Of a stretch of DNA of 64,000 bases, positions 17,161 through 25,882 are shown in pieces (the stretch's first letter is position 1; every line of letters begins with the position of its first letter). Both the position numbers and the translations under genes were made by a program. Source of the stretch: Alteromonas sp. KUL106. Its GTDB lineage: Bacteria > Pseudomonadota > Gammaproteobacteria > Enterobacterales > Alteromonadaceae. The notes under the pieces were generated by a model, which was given only the letters and a program-made list of their open reading frames with translations, made no database searches and was not told the DNA's origin. The DNA lies in the NCBI RefSeq assembly GCF_009811415.1, contig NZ_BLIG01000025.1, forward strand, positions 124,001-188,000, read 5' to 3'.

Positions 17161-17192
17161 CTTTAGATGTAACTTTGTCGAAGCAGTTACAC
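17125..17192 (-). ncRNA. Candidate antisense (countertranscript) RNA of about 70 nt
   Basis: A minus-strand promoter is visible: -35 TTGACC (17220-17225), 16-bp spacer, -10 TAGAAT (17198-17203), predicting a start near 17191. The transcript would include an imperfect hairpin (17165-17174 with 17185-17196, so the promoter-proximal arm is partly transcribed) and end at the terminator at 17131-17160. It is antisense to the leader of the winged-helix gene that starts at 17232. Short antisense RNAs in this position control plasmid copy number in many replicons. The RNA is a prediction from sequence signals. Confidence 0.5.
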
Positions 17193-17231
17193 ATCTAATT
17201 CTAGCGGTTTACCAGATCAGGTCAACCACTA

Positions 17232-18146
17232 ATGCGTTTTTTATCAGCAAATCTGCGTATATTGTTGGTAAAAAAGATGAATTCTAATAACAATTATGAC
17301 GACGTTGTTTTTATGTCGCCAGGTCAATTCGAGTATTTGTCAGACACAGAGTCATTTGTGTTTGCACATATTACTTTTTTTGCATCTCAAATGCGTCCCT
17401 ACAAACGTCAGTTCAAGCAAACAACGCAAGCGATCTGTAACAAGATAGGCTATTCACCAAATGCTGTCCGTGAAGCTATCTCTTCTCTCATCGAGAAAGG
17501 CTTCCTTAAGAAATGCCAAGCTCTAGAGGAAGAGGAGGGGTCCTTTCACCCATATTACGATAAAATATCTCATCGCCTGCACGTGGGCGAACATGACTAC
17601 GCGCGATTGTTTGCACGAGAGTTAGAGAAGACTCTAATCACTTCAAAGAACAAAAGTAAAAATAGTGATGGCCGCGCTATGACCTTCTTTAAAGTACATG
17701 TCGGACAATTAAAACGAAATCTATCACTCTTATCAGGAAACAGCTCTAAACATGTTCACAAGGCTCTGATTTTACACGGATACTTACATAATCAACACAA
17801 ATGGAACGTTGAAAAAAACAGAAATAGTTTACAACGAACTGTTCCTTCACTAGCTAAATTTCTACAGTGGTCGCAAAACACCACTAGACGAGTAATCAAT
17901 ACGTTAAAGCTTTGGGGCATTGTAGACTATAAGTATACTAACGGTTCTGTGAGGTTTCTCACCGTAAGACAATTTAACACTGCAGCAAAAACTGTAACTT
18001 CGCTTATAACGAAGTTATGTAACGTTGTTCAGACAAAAGACCACACAGAGATTGTATCCTCTCCTGAACAGTACGACCGTTCACCAAAATCTCCTCAAGA
18101 AGCCACCAAATATCTTCAAAAATTGAAGAGTCTAGGGAAAATTTAA
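17232..18146 (+). CDS. Winged-helix protein of the replicon core (possible second initiator)
   Basis: A protein of 304 aa, or 289 aa if translation starts at the ATG at 17277; neither start has a strong ribosome site. Two winged-helix-like segments are visible: one near residues 60-105 (AICNKIGYSPNAVREAISSL) and one near 220-255 (LAKFLQWSQNTTRRVINTLK). This duplicated layout is typical of plasmid Rep proteins, but I do not recognise the family. It lies downstream of the GATC cluster and under the candidate antisense RNA, so copy-number-controlled replication is plausible. It could also be a helper or regulator of the larger initiator. Confidence 0.6.
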   Translation: MRFLSANLRILLVKKMNSNNNYDDVVFMSPGQFEYLSDTESFVFAHITFFASQMRPYKRQFKQTTQAICNKIGYSPNAVREAISSLIEKGFLKKCQALEEEEGSFHPYYDKISHRLHVGEHDYARLFARELEKTLITSKNKSKNSDGRAMTFFKVHVGQLKRNLSLLSGNSSKHVHKALILHGYLHNQHKWNVEKNRNSLQRTVPSLAKFLQWSQNTTRRVINTLKLWGIVDYKYTNGSVRFLTVRQFNTAAKTVTSLITKLCNVVQTKDHTEIVSSPEQYDRSPKSPQEATKYLQKLKSLGKI

Positions 18147-18568
18147 TAAGCTTCCTGCTCAAATAAGATTAACTCGAGCTTTCGAGGGCTTTCCCGTGCC
18201 TGAAACCTAACAATTTCATATCTTTCGCAACGATATGTTAAATAATTTCCTGTGTTTCAGAATTTGTCACTCGTAAATATAATCTATACGCCGTTTTTTG
18301 ATGACTTCATTAGAGTTTGCCCCAAAACAACGCCATTCATGAGCAGTTGGGCATACATTCGTGCGTAGAATGTTTCATTGAAGGGCAAGAATGTACATAC
18401 AAAACTCTATATGCACATTGGTGCACACATTAGAAGTAATATAGATGTTAATTAGAAAGTTAATATATGGCTTTCGCCAACAATCTCTATTAATTAATAA
18501 TAAGTAGAGAACAGTGGTTGCTAGCTTCGAAGATATAAAGTTGGCATATTCGGATAATTATTCAAGTT
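18147..18568. other. Gene-free stretch between replicon core and ulvan genes
   Basis: About 420 bp without a supported gene. It contains AT-rich DNA and scattered short repeats of the form ATTCGTGC / ATTGGTGC and GAATGT. It may be the edge of the replicon module. I see no insertion-sequence ends or integrase site. Confidence 0.4.
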
Positions 18569-18613
18569 TAGACATTAACACTATTATTGATTTATAATGC
18601 TTGTTATTGATTG
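18569..18613 (+). promoter_or_regulatory. Promoter and 10-bp-repeat operator of the beta-helix gene
   Basis: -35 TAGACA (18569-18574), 18-bp spacer, -10 TATAAT (18593-18598). Hexamers TGATTT (18588), TGCTTG (18598) and TGATTG (18608) start exactly 10 bp apart and cover the -10 box and start point. This is the position expected for a repressor site and repeats the pattern of the kdgK promoter on the other side of the replicon. Confidence 0.6.
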
Positions 18614-18667
18614 AATGTGAATATATTGTTAAGGCGCAACTTTTTAAGAAAAAGGAATCCTTCAACA

Positions 18668-20368
18668 ATGAGAATTACCCAAAAGTTAGCTAGAGAATCT
18701 CTGCTGCCTATCTCCTTAAGGTACGTTTGCCTATTATCAATTGCTTCAATAGTTCATCAACCTACTAATGCAGCATCAATGCTCTCTATTGAAAACAAAC
18801 TTTTGCCGACTTCAGTATACCTTCCAGATTACTCTTATGCTGGATACCACTTTGGTGAGAAGCAAATTACCGCCTGGGAAACAACTACGCACATTGACGT
18901 GCAAGATTTTGGTGCCGTTCCAAATGATAACAAAGACGACACTAAAGCTATTCTAGATGCATTAGATCACGCACATACTATTGATGGGCATGTAACAGTA
19001 ACACTACCCAAAGGCCGATTAATCGTAAAAGACATCCTCAAAATTAGCCGGGGAAATATTACGGTTAGCGGAGAGGGAATGGGTAAACAGGGTACTCAAC
19101 TCTACTTTCCAATGCCTCTTTCGATTATTGACAAGACTCCTAAGTTAGATGAATTGAGAAAATATCTAAGGCTGCACGATAAAAAACAACGAAATGCAGA
19201 AATTTATATAGATGACTATTTCTCTGAATATTCTTGGTCTGGCGGAGTGATATGGGTTCAAAAAGAAGGTACTCGACCGGTACCTTATTTAGAGGAATTA
19301 GATGAACAACTTCCAAAGTTAGCGAGAGTTAAAAAAGGTAAAAAAGGCACTAAAATTTTAGAAGTCAGTGACGTCTCAGAAGTTTCAGTTGGCGACGTAA
19401 TTAGAATAGACTGGCACAACCAAAATGGTAACCAAGCAGGCATTATAAAGTCAATTTATGGAGATACTGACCTAAAGATCGGTTCGCACCATTTTGATTT
19501 CCCAAATCGTCCATTAGTAATGCAACCCACTCAAGTTAGATCAGTTAACGGGAATACCATCGAAATACGTGATCCACTTCTACACGACGTCAATAAAGAT
19601 ACACCTGCACACATATCATCATGGGAGCACTTAGAAGAAGTTGGTATTGAGGGACTCTCAATCCAGTTTCCAATGGGCGATTCCTATGGGCATCACGTTG
19701 AACAAGGGTTCAACGGAATATATTTTACAAGCGTATTTAACAGTTGGATTAGAGATGTAAGTTTTAATAATGCAGATAGCGCCATACTGACCGAAAACAG
19801 CGGAAACGTGACTATCTCCAATATACACAGCTATGGAACACGTTTTGGCCACTATGGTGTACACCTTGGCAGTGTGCATAATTTTTTAGTCGAGGATGCT
19901 AAAATCTCAAACCCTACTGTGCATACTTTTAGCATGAATACCAAATCAACCAAAAGTGTATTCTTACGAGGTGTAGGGTTTGCTCAGCCTACACTTGATC
20001 AACATGCAGGGGCTAACCACCAAAATCTTTACGACAACATGACTTTTCATATAGAAGCAGAACGTGATGAAAAAGGCCCATACTATGATTTATGGTTTGG
20101 CGGTGGAGCAGGGTACTGGCAGCCGGGTCATGGGCGTTATAACACCACGTGGAACGCAAAAATATTTGTCGAGAGTGGCGCTGATAGTAATGAAACCGTA
20201 AGGATTTTAGGGCAAACAGAGGGACCTGATGCAAGAGTCATTGGAGTGCATGGAAACAGAGAGTTTACTGTGGAACATTATCCCTCTCCCCATATTTCAG
20301 ACATTAATTCAAAAGTAGCCATACCGTCTCTTTACGAATATCAGAAACAAAAAAGATTAGAAAAATAA
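18668..20368 (+). CDS. Secreted right-handed beta-helix protein, pectate-lyase-like superfamily
   Basis: The ATG at 18668 follows AAGGA and gives a signal peptide ending near NAAS, so I use it rather than the TTG at 18611. The mature part opens with VQDFGAVPNDNKDDTKAI, the classic start of pectate-lyase-3/GH28-like beta helices. Many short repeats of strand-turn type follow (for example GLSIQFP and NSWIRDVSFNNAD). Such folds occur in polysaccharide lyases and glycoside hydrolases. No family-specific catalytic set could be assigned. Under a TGATTG-type operator and next to the ulvan lyase, it probably acts on the same glycan and may be an unclassified enzyme. Confidence 0.75.
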   Translation: MRITQKLARESLLPISLRYVCLLSIASIVHQPTNAASMLSIENKLLPTSVYLPDYSYAGYHFGEKQITAWETTTHIDVQDFGAVPNDNKDDTKAILDALDHAHTIDGHVTVTLPKGRLIVKDILKISRGNITVSGEGMGKQGTQLYFPMPLSIIDKTPKLDELRKYLRLHDKKQRNAEIYIDDYFSEYSWSGGVIWVQKEGTRPVPYLEELDEQLPKLARVKKGKKGTKILEVSDVSEVSVGDVIRIDWHNQNGNQAGIIKSIYGDTDLKIGSHHFDFPNRPLVMQPTQVRSVNGNTIEIRDPLLHDVNKDTPAHISSWEHLEEVGIEGLSIQFPMGDSYGHHVEQGFNGIYFTSVFNSWIRDVSFNNADSAILTENSGNVTISNIHSYGTRFGHYGVHLGSVHNFLVEDAKISNPTVHTFSMNTKSTKSVFLRGVGFAQPTLDQHAGANHQNLYDNMTFHIEAERDEKGPYYDLWFGGGAGYWQPGHGRYNTTWNAKIFVESGADSNETVRILGQTEGPDARVIGVHGNREFTVEHYPSPHISDINSKVAIPSLYEYQKQKRLEK

Positions 20369-20377
20369 AAGTAATAT

Positions 20378-20403
20378 GGCCCAAGGCTTCGGTCCTTGGG
20401 CCG
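20378..20403. terminator. Bidirectional terminator between convergent genes
   Basis: A perfect 9-bp stem, GGCCCAAGG with CCTTGGGCC, closes a TTCG-containing loop. It separates the beta-helix gene (plus) from the PEP-CTERM gene (minus). On the minus strand it is followed by an AT-rich tail with TTTTATTTTT. Confidence 0.75.
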
Positions 20404-20410
20404 GTTAAGT

Positions 20411-20926
20411 TTAACTCATTCGTTTTCTGAGTAGTACAATCCCAGCAAAACAAAGTATTGCCAAGGTTGGTGGCGCAGGGACCGAAGTCACGCTTATGTC
20501 ATCTCCATCAGAGTCTTGCGCAAACATGTCAATTAACATGAATTCCGGCGACGATACATCTTCTTCTAACGCAATAAATCTAAACGTACCTAGTTTAAAA
20601 GACGTCCCGAGAACACTTTCCCAGTTAGCTAACAAACCTAGCTGGAATATCAATTCATCGCCAAAGGTAAAAGCATCGTCAAAATAAGAGTTGTCAAACA
20701 CGCTATTTGTGACGGTAAGTAAATCAAACTCGAATAAGCTAGAATCGAAATTCCATACGACCTCAAGGAAGTCTATTGAAGGATTGGCTTCGTTTATGAA
20801 TACTTCTATTTCAATGATGTCTCCATTTAGGTAGGACGAGGAATCATTCGAAAAAGTAATAAGCGATGCTTTTGAAGAAAAAGACATCACTAAACCAAGG
20901 ATAAGAATTAAATTAGCTATCTTCAT
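20411..20926 (-). CDS. PEP-CTERM protein with cohesin-like domain
   Basis: A 171-aa secreted protein. It has a signal peptide (1-20) and a beta-sandwich domain (about 21-145) with cohesin features: LNGDIIEIEVFI, then a WNFDSSLFEF strand pair, then LGTFRFIAL. The C-terminus is a PEP-CTERM-type tail, VPAPPTLAIL plus hydrophobic helix plus RKR (149-171), which exosortase systems use to sort proteins to the envelope. It starts 9 bp after the ulvan lyase gene on the same strand. That lyase ends in a dockerin, the usual partner of cohesins, so this small protein may anchor the lyase. The cohesin call rests on pattern and needs a profile search. Confidence 0.65.
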   Translation of the reverse strand: MKIANLILILGLVMSFSSKASLITFSNDSSSYLNGDIIEIEVFINEANPSIDFLEVVWNFDSSLFEFDLLTVTNSVFDNSYFDDAFTFGDELIFQLGLLANWESVLGTSFKLGTFRFIALEEDVSSPEFMLIDMFAQDSDGDDISVTSVPAPPTLAILCFAGIVLLRKRMS

Positions 20927-20935
20927 TTTTATTTC

Positions 20936-23900
20936 CTACTGGTTTGAACCGCAACGTGAATAAGTACAACGATGAACAAGACCACGGGTATCTCTGTTAT
21001 TTACAACGCCATCTTCGTTAAAGTCATAACGGATATTCATCTCCTCTCCATTGCGTAACGCAGCAGTAAAGAGTCGAATATCTCTATTATCCACGACGGA
21101 GTCTTTATTAAGGTCACCAAGTAATTCAATCGTTACAAAAATGCTTGCTTCAGACTGCTTATTTTTCGAATCGGTGGCTACGACTTTTACTAAATGCGTA
21201 CCTTCTGGCAAATCTAGTAATTCATCTGAATAGCTTTCAACTCCCCATTCAAATGGAGGCTCATATATTTCTCTTATTAATTGTTCATTAATGTAAAGCG
21301 CTAAACTTACGATCGTAATGTCGTCACTTGCTGCTGAGGCGTCTGCCGTGAGAGCGAGGTGTTGATATTCAGTAAGCAGTGATATATCGCTTTCGTTTAT
21401 CGTAACGGAAGGCCCCGGTAAACTTAGAACAATTAGTGTCATATTGCTTTCGCCCTCTAGTCCCGCGCTATCCTTCGCGACAGCAGTAAACGTATGAGTG
21501 CCTACACCTAGAGGCGAGGGGTTTGGTTCATGACTGTCTAACCACCCCATGGCACCAAACTCATAAGGAGCGAAAGAATGCCCAAAGTTCCAAACTGGGC
21601 GAGTATCTACCCTTACCAACTCCCCATTTCTATAGAGAGTCACTGACTGAATATCACGACCTTCGACAGGTGATACAGCATCAATAGTAATTGCTAACTT
21701 TTCGTACCCTTCATAGACAGTCACGGTTGAATCAGGCCATGTAACGACTGGCGGTTGCGGCTCACCTTTCACTACTAGTTGCATCGACGCTGTAGACTCC
21801 TCGCCCTCGCTATCGACAGCAACAGCGGTAAATTCATAAGTACCTGCGGTCAGCGGCGAGGGGTTCGGTGAATGAGTGTCAAGCCATCCCATAGCGCCCG
21901 TTTCATGGGGTTTAGACGCATGACCAAATAGATAGGGAAGAGATGTATCTGTTCTTACCAGCTCGCCATTTATATAAAGAGAAACTGATTCGATCGAACG
22001 TCCTTCAACCGCACTTTCTGCACTAATGTTTAGGCTGAGCTTTTCAAATCCTTCATCTACTTCCAAGCTCTGTTGCGGGAATGAAACGATGGGAGCGTTT
22101 GAGTTAACGTTAAGTACCATTGTCGTAATAGCGCTATCGCCTTCATTATCTAATGCAACCGCTTTAAAAATATGTCGTCCTGCTGGAAGAGGGGAGGGGT
22201 TTGGTTCGTGTGTATCTAGCCACCCCATCGCACCAGTTTCATGCGGTTTAGAGCCATGACCAAATAAGAATGGCATTGAGTCATCTGTTCGCACTAATTC
22301 ATCGTTGATGTAAAGGGTGACAGATTGAATGTATCTTCCTTCCACTGGACTTTCAGCAGAAATGTTTAAGCTTAATTTTTCAAAACCTTGTTCTACAGTC
22401 AAAGAAGGAGAGGGGAACGATACTGCCGGGGCATTTGCGTCGGCTTCTATATCTAGATCAATAATTTGAAGATAAAGAGGCATTGCATTACCGGATGTAC
22501 GCTCCATCAAGTAGTAGTAGACTTTACCGTCTTTTATATAAAGTGTACCGTGGTCGAAGATTGGACCGTCGTCAGCTTCATATACTCTAACAAAGTTGTC
22601 GGTGCCGCCTCGAGCCTTCTCAACATAGGGACGTCCACCCTCTAAACCTACAATATAAACATTGTCACCTGCAGTGTAAATTTCATCTGCACCAGAGAAA
22701 TCCGTACTGACTATGAAGTCTTCACTTCCGGCAGGTTTATAAGAATGAAGCGAAACCTCTTGGTAGTCAGGTCGGTTTCGATCAGTTGAGCGCACTTTAC
22801 TGATAATGTGAATATCGTCTTTCGCAGTTACCGTCCAATCAAAACCCCCAACGATGTATACGGAGTTGGCTTCTGTATGACTTATATAATCGCCAGGCTC
22901 AAATACTTTTATTTCATCTGAATCTATGAGCGGCCATGTCATTGGTTCGCCTTTGTGATTCTTCCAGTCTCCAGCGCCATTTGGGTGATCTGAATAAGCG
23001 TAATATACGCCATTTTGGTATAGATATTTGTCTGTATTATCACTACTACGCTGTTGGAAACCTACGCGAAGTTTTCCATTTATGTACTTCATATTACCGT
23101 AAAGTCCCCAGTTGTATGGGTTACCCTTGGATTTCTGGTTGTTTTCATTGAACGGAGTGAATGTAGACCATTTTACAGCTTCAGCATCGTAGCGGTTGAA
23201 TACATAGGCACCGTTATTATTGCCGCCCAAGCGCATGTAAAGAAGCAATGTACCGTCTACTGTGGTAAAGAATTTAGGATAGGTAAGTCGAGCAAAGTTC
23301 CCTTTATCTCCAAGGTCTCCGGTCATGGTCAGATGTTTGTAATCATCGTCTCCTTGGCTGACTTCGCTAGTATCTTTAACAAACTTATCCAGTGTGAATT
23401 CGGAATGAGGAACCTCTGCAGCTCCTGGTACACTGTAAGAATAGCGAAAGAAATCGTCTTTAAATTTGCCACCGTGATTATTGTCATCGTAAGCATGCAT
23501 ATCGAACACCATATGAATGGTGCCGTTGATCGGGCTTACGGCTAACCCGATAGTGTTGTGCGATTCACCGACTAAGGGGTCACCTCTGAACCCGGTGTGC
23601 CTGTGTGGAAACTCAATCGTTGATAATTCGCCGCTTAGCGTATTATAGCGAGAGAGCATTACGTTTCTCTCATTTTTTCCGCCCTTGTACCAAGTCATAA
23701 ACACATAGTGTTTGTAGGTTTTTACCGCATCACCATGTGCTGAGATATTTGGGCCGAAAAAATAGTCGTATTTCTCCCCTGTATCCGGGGTACCTACGTT
23801 AGAAAAGTCGAGGTTTCTGCCGTCAAAGTGCAGTCCTTCATCGGTAATTTTGATTTGTTGTTCAAGTGTCACTTCCGCATTTAACGAAAACGCACCCAAT

Positions 23901-23938
23901 AATGTGGTTGAAACTAACAATGTTTTTAGGCATTTCAT
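20936..23938 (-). CDS. PL24-type ulvan lyase with Ig-like repeats and C-terminal dockerin
   Basis: A 1000-aa secreted protein with a signal peptide (1-21). Residues 25-500 form a beta-propeller of the PL24/PL25 ulvan lyase kind. His127 (GESHNT), His148 (FDMHAYD), Tyr220 (LTYPKF) and Arg236 (YMRLGG) match the spacing of the catalytic set I recall for this family. Three near-identical Ig-like modules follow (504-613, 615-724, 729-838), each with a GAMGWLD[TS]H motif, then a divergent fourth (843-938). Residues 941-1000 are a dockerin with two calcium loops, [12 protein letters not shown] and [12 protein letters not shown]. The enzyme would cleave rhamnose-3-sulfate/uronate links by beta-elimination. 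It is cotranscribed with the cohesin-like PEP-CTERM gene and diverges from GH88. Confidence 0.85.
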   Translation of the reverse strand: MKCLKTLLVSTTLLGAFSLNAEVTLEQQIKITDEGLHFDGRNLDFSNVGTPDTGEKYDYFFGPNISAHGDAVKTYKHYVFMTWYKGGKNERNVMLSRYNTLSGELSTIEFPHRHTGFRGDPLVGESHNTIGLAVSPINGTIHMVFDMHAYDDNNHGGKFKDDFFRYSYSVPGAAEVPHSEFTLDKFVKDTSEVSQGDDDYKHLTMTGDLGDKGNFARLTYPKFFTTVDGTLLLYMRLGGNNNGAYVFNRYDAEAVKWSTFTPFNENNQKSKGNPYNWGLYGNMKYINGKLRVGFQQRSSDNTDKYLYQNGVYYAYSDHPNGAGDWKNHKGEPMTWPLIDSDEIKVFEPGDYISHTEANSVYIVGGFDWTVTAKDDIHIISKVRSTDRNRPDYQEVSLHSYKPAGSEDFIVSTDFSGADEIYTAGDNVYIVGLEGGRPYVEKARGGTDNFVRVYEADDGPIFDHGTLYIKDGKVYYYLMERTSGNAMPLYLQIIDLDIEADANAPAVSFPSPSLTVEQGFEKLSLNISAESPVEGRYIQSVTLYINDELVRTDDSMPFLFGHGSKPHETGAMGWLDTHEPNPSPLPAGRHIFKAVALDNEGDSAITTMVLNVNSNAPIVSFPQQSLEVDEGFEKLSLNISAESAVEGRSIESVSLYINGELVRTDTSLPYLFGHASKPHETGAMGWLDTHSPNPSPLTAGTYEFTAVAVDSEGEESTASMQLVVKGEPQPPVVTWPDSTVTVYEGYEKLAITIDAVSPVEGRDIQSVTLYRNGELVRVDTRPVWNFGHSFAPYEFGAMGWLDSHEPNPSPLGVGTHTFTAVAKDSAGLEGESNMTLIVLSLPGPSVTINESDISLLTEYQHLALTADASAASDDITIVSLALYINEQLIREIYEPPFEWGVESYSDELLDLPEGTHLVKVVATDSKNKQSEASIFVTIELLGDLNKDSVVDNRDIRLFTAALRNGEEMNIRYDFNEDGVVNNRDTRGLVHRCTYSRCGSNQ
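21425..22429 (-). repeat. Three tandem Ig-like modules within the ulvan lyase gene
   Basis: Protein residues 504-838 hold three modules of about 110 aa that start near APAVSFP, APIVSFP and PPVVTWP. All share EGxxIxSVxLYxNxELVR and GAMGWLDxHxPNPSPL. The high identity suggests recent internal duplication. They may bind the glycan or act as stalks between propeller and dockerin. Confidence 0.7.
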
Positions 23939-24065
23939 AATTTTATTAGCTCAAGTTTGTTATTAAAAGAAGTTCGTTTAAACCAAATGTTAATACTGCA
24001 ACATTTCAATAACATTCAGCTTCGCGCACACCATATTACATTGCGTTTACAAAAGCATTACTTTA

Positions 24066-24091
24066 TGATCATCATTAGTCAAAAGTAGTCA
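24066..24091. promoter_or_regulatory. 10-bp-repeat operator in the lyase/GH88 divergent promoter
   Basis: On the minus strand TGACTA, TGACTA and TGATCA start 10 bp apart (plus-strand 24086-24091, 24076-24081, 24066-24071). They lie in the 168-bp or longer gap between the divergent lyase and GH88 genes. The sequence is a weaker match to the TGATTG motif, but the period is the same, so co-control with the kdgK operon is likely. Confidence 0.45.
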
Positions 24092-24106
24092 TAAGGGCGG
24101 AAGATC

Positions 24107-25870
24107 GTGGGTCATAAAAAAGATAAGAAAAAAGATTTCTTAGTACGAAAACATATTACTCGAGACAGTGCGCGAAAGAATATGAATTGGGTAGGAGCAA
24201 CACTTTTCACCATAATGTCCATTAGTGCATGTAGTGAACAACATGTTTCAAAACCTGCAGCTGAGGAAGCTAAGACAACCCAAGAAGATAAGCAATTATT
24301 TACTGTGCAAGATGCTCTGGGAAATCTTACTTTTGCTAAGAATCAATATTTAAAGATGGCGAGCCATATTGAAGCTGAACGTCATTTATATTATCGACCG
24401 GCCTGCGTTGAAGATACTTCAATGATTTGTGTTCCTCGCTCATATGAGCACGGGGGCATTTTTATGGATAAATATGAAAAGTGGACTAACGGCTTTTTCC
24501 CCGGCGTAATGTGGAAACTACTGTCTAACAAAGACTATGTGGAATGGGCCGAAAGTGAGGAAAAGCAACTTCTAAACTTTGCCACGCACTATCAGAAGGC
24601 GTTAGACGGAGATGCTACGCTTGATTCAACGCATGATTTAGGTTTTATGCTTTATGATTCATATGGCGAAGCCCTAAATTACGAAGGCTTGAGTGATGAG
24701 CTTAGATCTAAGTATGTTTCAATTTTGGCCAAAGGTAGAGAAACACTTTCCAGCCGGTTTAATGCAGAAAAAGGTGTTATAAAATCTTGGGATTTCGTCC
24801 CTCATATGAAGGTATCTGTATCAAGAAACGGTAAAGACGTCGTAGAGTTACACCAAATTGCAGATCCATGGACATTCCCAGTCATAATCGACAACATGAT
24901 GAACCTAGAATACCTGCTAGATAGCGATTCATCGCATTACAAAGACATTGCAATAACGCATGCTAAAACAACGCTCAAGAATCATTATTTTTATGAAGAA
25001 AATGATCCTGAACAGCGGTATCCCATTGCATACCATGTTTTTGATTATGGCAAACGTAAACCAGGAAATTGGCAGGGGTTAGGTAACATTTCAGCTTGGG
25101 CTAGAGGACAGGGATGGTCGTTGTATGGTTATGTAACGATTGTCGACTATATGTCTAATTTAAAGCTGAGTGACGCGGAACGCGGGGCTTTCGAAAAGCA
25201 TTTAAGTAACGTGCTAAATAGCATTGAGCATTTGCTAGAAGAAGACCTCGTTCCTTTTTGGGACTTTTGGGCTAGCAGAGACAACGCTTATGAGTATGCC
25301 GAAAACACGTCTTTAGAAACGTCTGTGTACTCGGGAATTTTAGAGCTTTGTGCGAACAGAATAGAGCCCCATATTCTGCCGTATAAAGGTTATCGCCCTC
25401 AATTATTAAATGCTTCAATGCTAACCGATGAATCGCTAAATGAGCTCAAAAGCCAGAAAAACTGGTATGGTTCTGACATTTTGCAGGGAGATAAGCTTGT
25501 TCCTTGCGGACGGGAACCTTACCCAGCAACGCATACTAAAATTCCTAAAGACACCTCAGCCGCCGCTATTTACGCATCTGCACTTTATCGTTACGCAACT
25601 ATTACGAAAGACGCCAACCAGAAACAAAAATATGGAGCCCTCGCTGACAAAATCATGGCAGAACTGACTTCTAACTATAGAACTGATAGAAACAACAATG
25701 GGCGAGATATGAGCTTCGAACTTGGTTTTGTGCTTGATGAAGCAACGGGGGACATGGGGAACGCTGGTGAAATTGATACGCCTATAATCTATGGCGACTT
25801 TTACTTTGTCGAGGCCAACATTAGAAAGGTCGACTTTGAGCGTTCTCGCGGCGTAAAACTGCATAATTAA
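24107..25870 (+). CDS. GH88-type unsaturated uronyl hydrolase, lipoprotein
   Basis: A GH88-family (alpha/alpha)6 barrel. STHDLGFMLYDSYGEA carries the first catalytic aspartate, and ISAWARGQGWSLYGYV is the family signature with the substrate-binding Trp/Arg. It hydrolyses the unsaturated uronic acid from lyase products, giving the ketoacid that enters through KduI. GTG at 24107 follows GGCGGAAG and gives 587 aa. ATG at 24182 gives a cleaner lipoprotein signal (MNWVGATLFTIMSISAC) and leaves more room for the operator, so it may be the true start. The protein is probably membrane-anchored in the periplasm. A sulfatase gene follows after 12 bp. Confidence 0.9.
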   Translation: MGHKKDKKKDFLVRKHITRDSARKNMNWVGATLFTIMSISACSEQHVSKPAAEEAKTTQEDKQLFTVQDALGNLTFAKNQYLKMASHIEAERHLYYRPACVEDTSMICVPRSYEHGGIFMDKYEKWTNGFFPGVMWKLLSNKDYVEWAESEEKQLLNFATHYQKALDGDATLDSTHDLGFMLYDSYGEALNYEGLSDELRSKYVSILAKGRETLSSRFNAEKGVIKSWDFVPHMKVSVSRNGKDVVELHQIADPWTFPVIIDNMMNLEYLLDSDSSHYKDIAITHAKTTLKNHYFYEENDPEQRYPIAYHVFDYGKRKPGNWQGLGNISAWARGQGWSLYGYVTIVDYMSNLKLSDAERGAFEKHLSNVLNSIEHLLEEDLVPFWDFWASRDNAYEYAENTSLETSVYSGILELCANRIEPHILPYKGYRPQLLNASMLTDESLNELKSQKNWYGSDILQGDKLVPCGREPYPATHTKIPKDTSAAAIYASALYRYATITKDANQKQKYGALADKIMAELTSNYRTDRNNNGRDMSFELGFVLDEATGDMGNAGEIDTPIIYGDFYFVEANIRKVDFERSRGVKLHN

Positions 25871-25882
25871 GGAATTAGGGAA

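Noticed and set aside
18147-18610. Searched for insertion-sequence ends or an integrase site at the replicon border
   Set aside because: Only imperfect short repeats were seen, with no transposase remnant or target duplication.
23054-23545. A 163-codon plus-strand frame inside the ulvan lyase gene
   Set aside because: It lies opposite conserved propeller blades with catalytic residues and has no features of its own.
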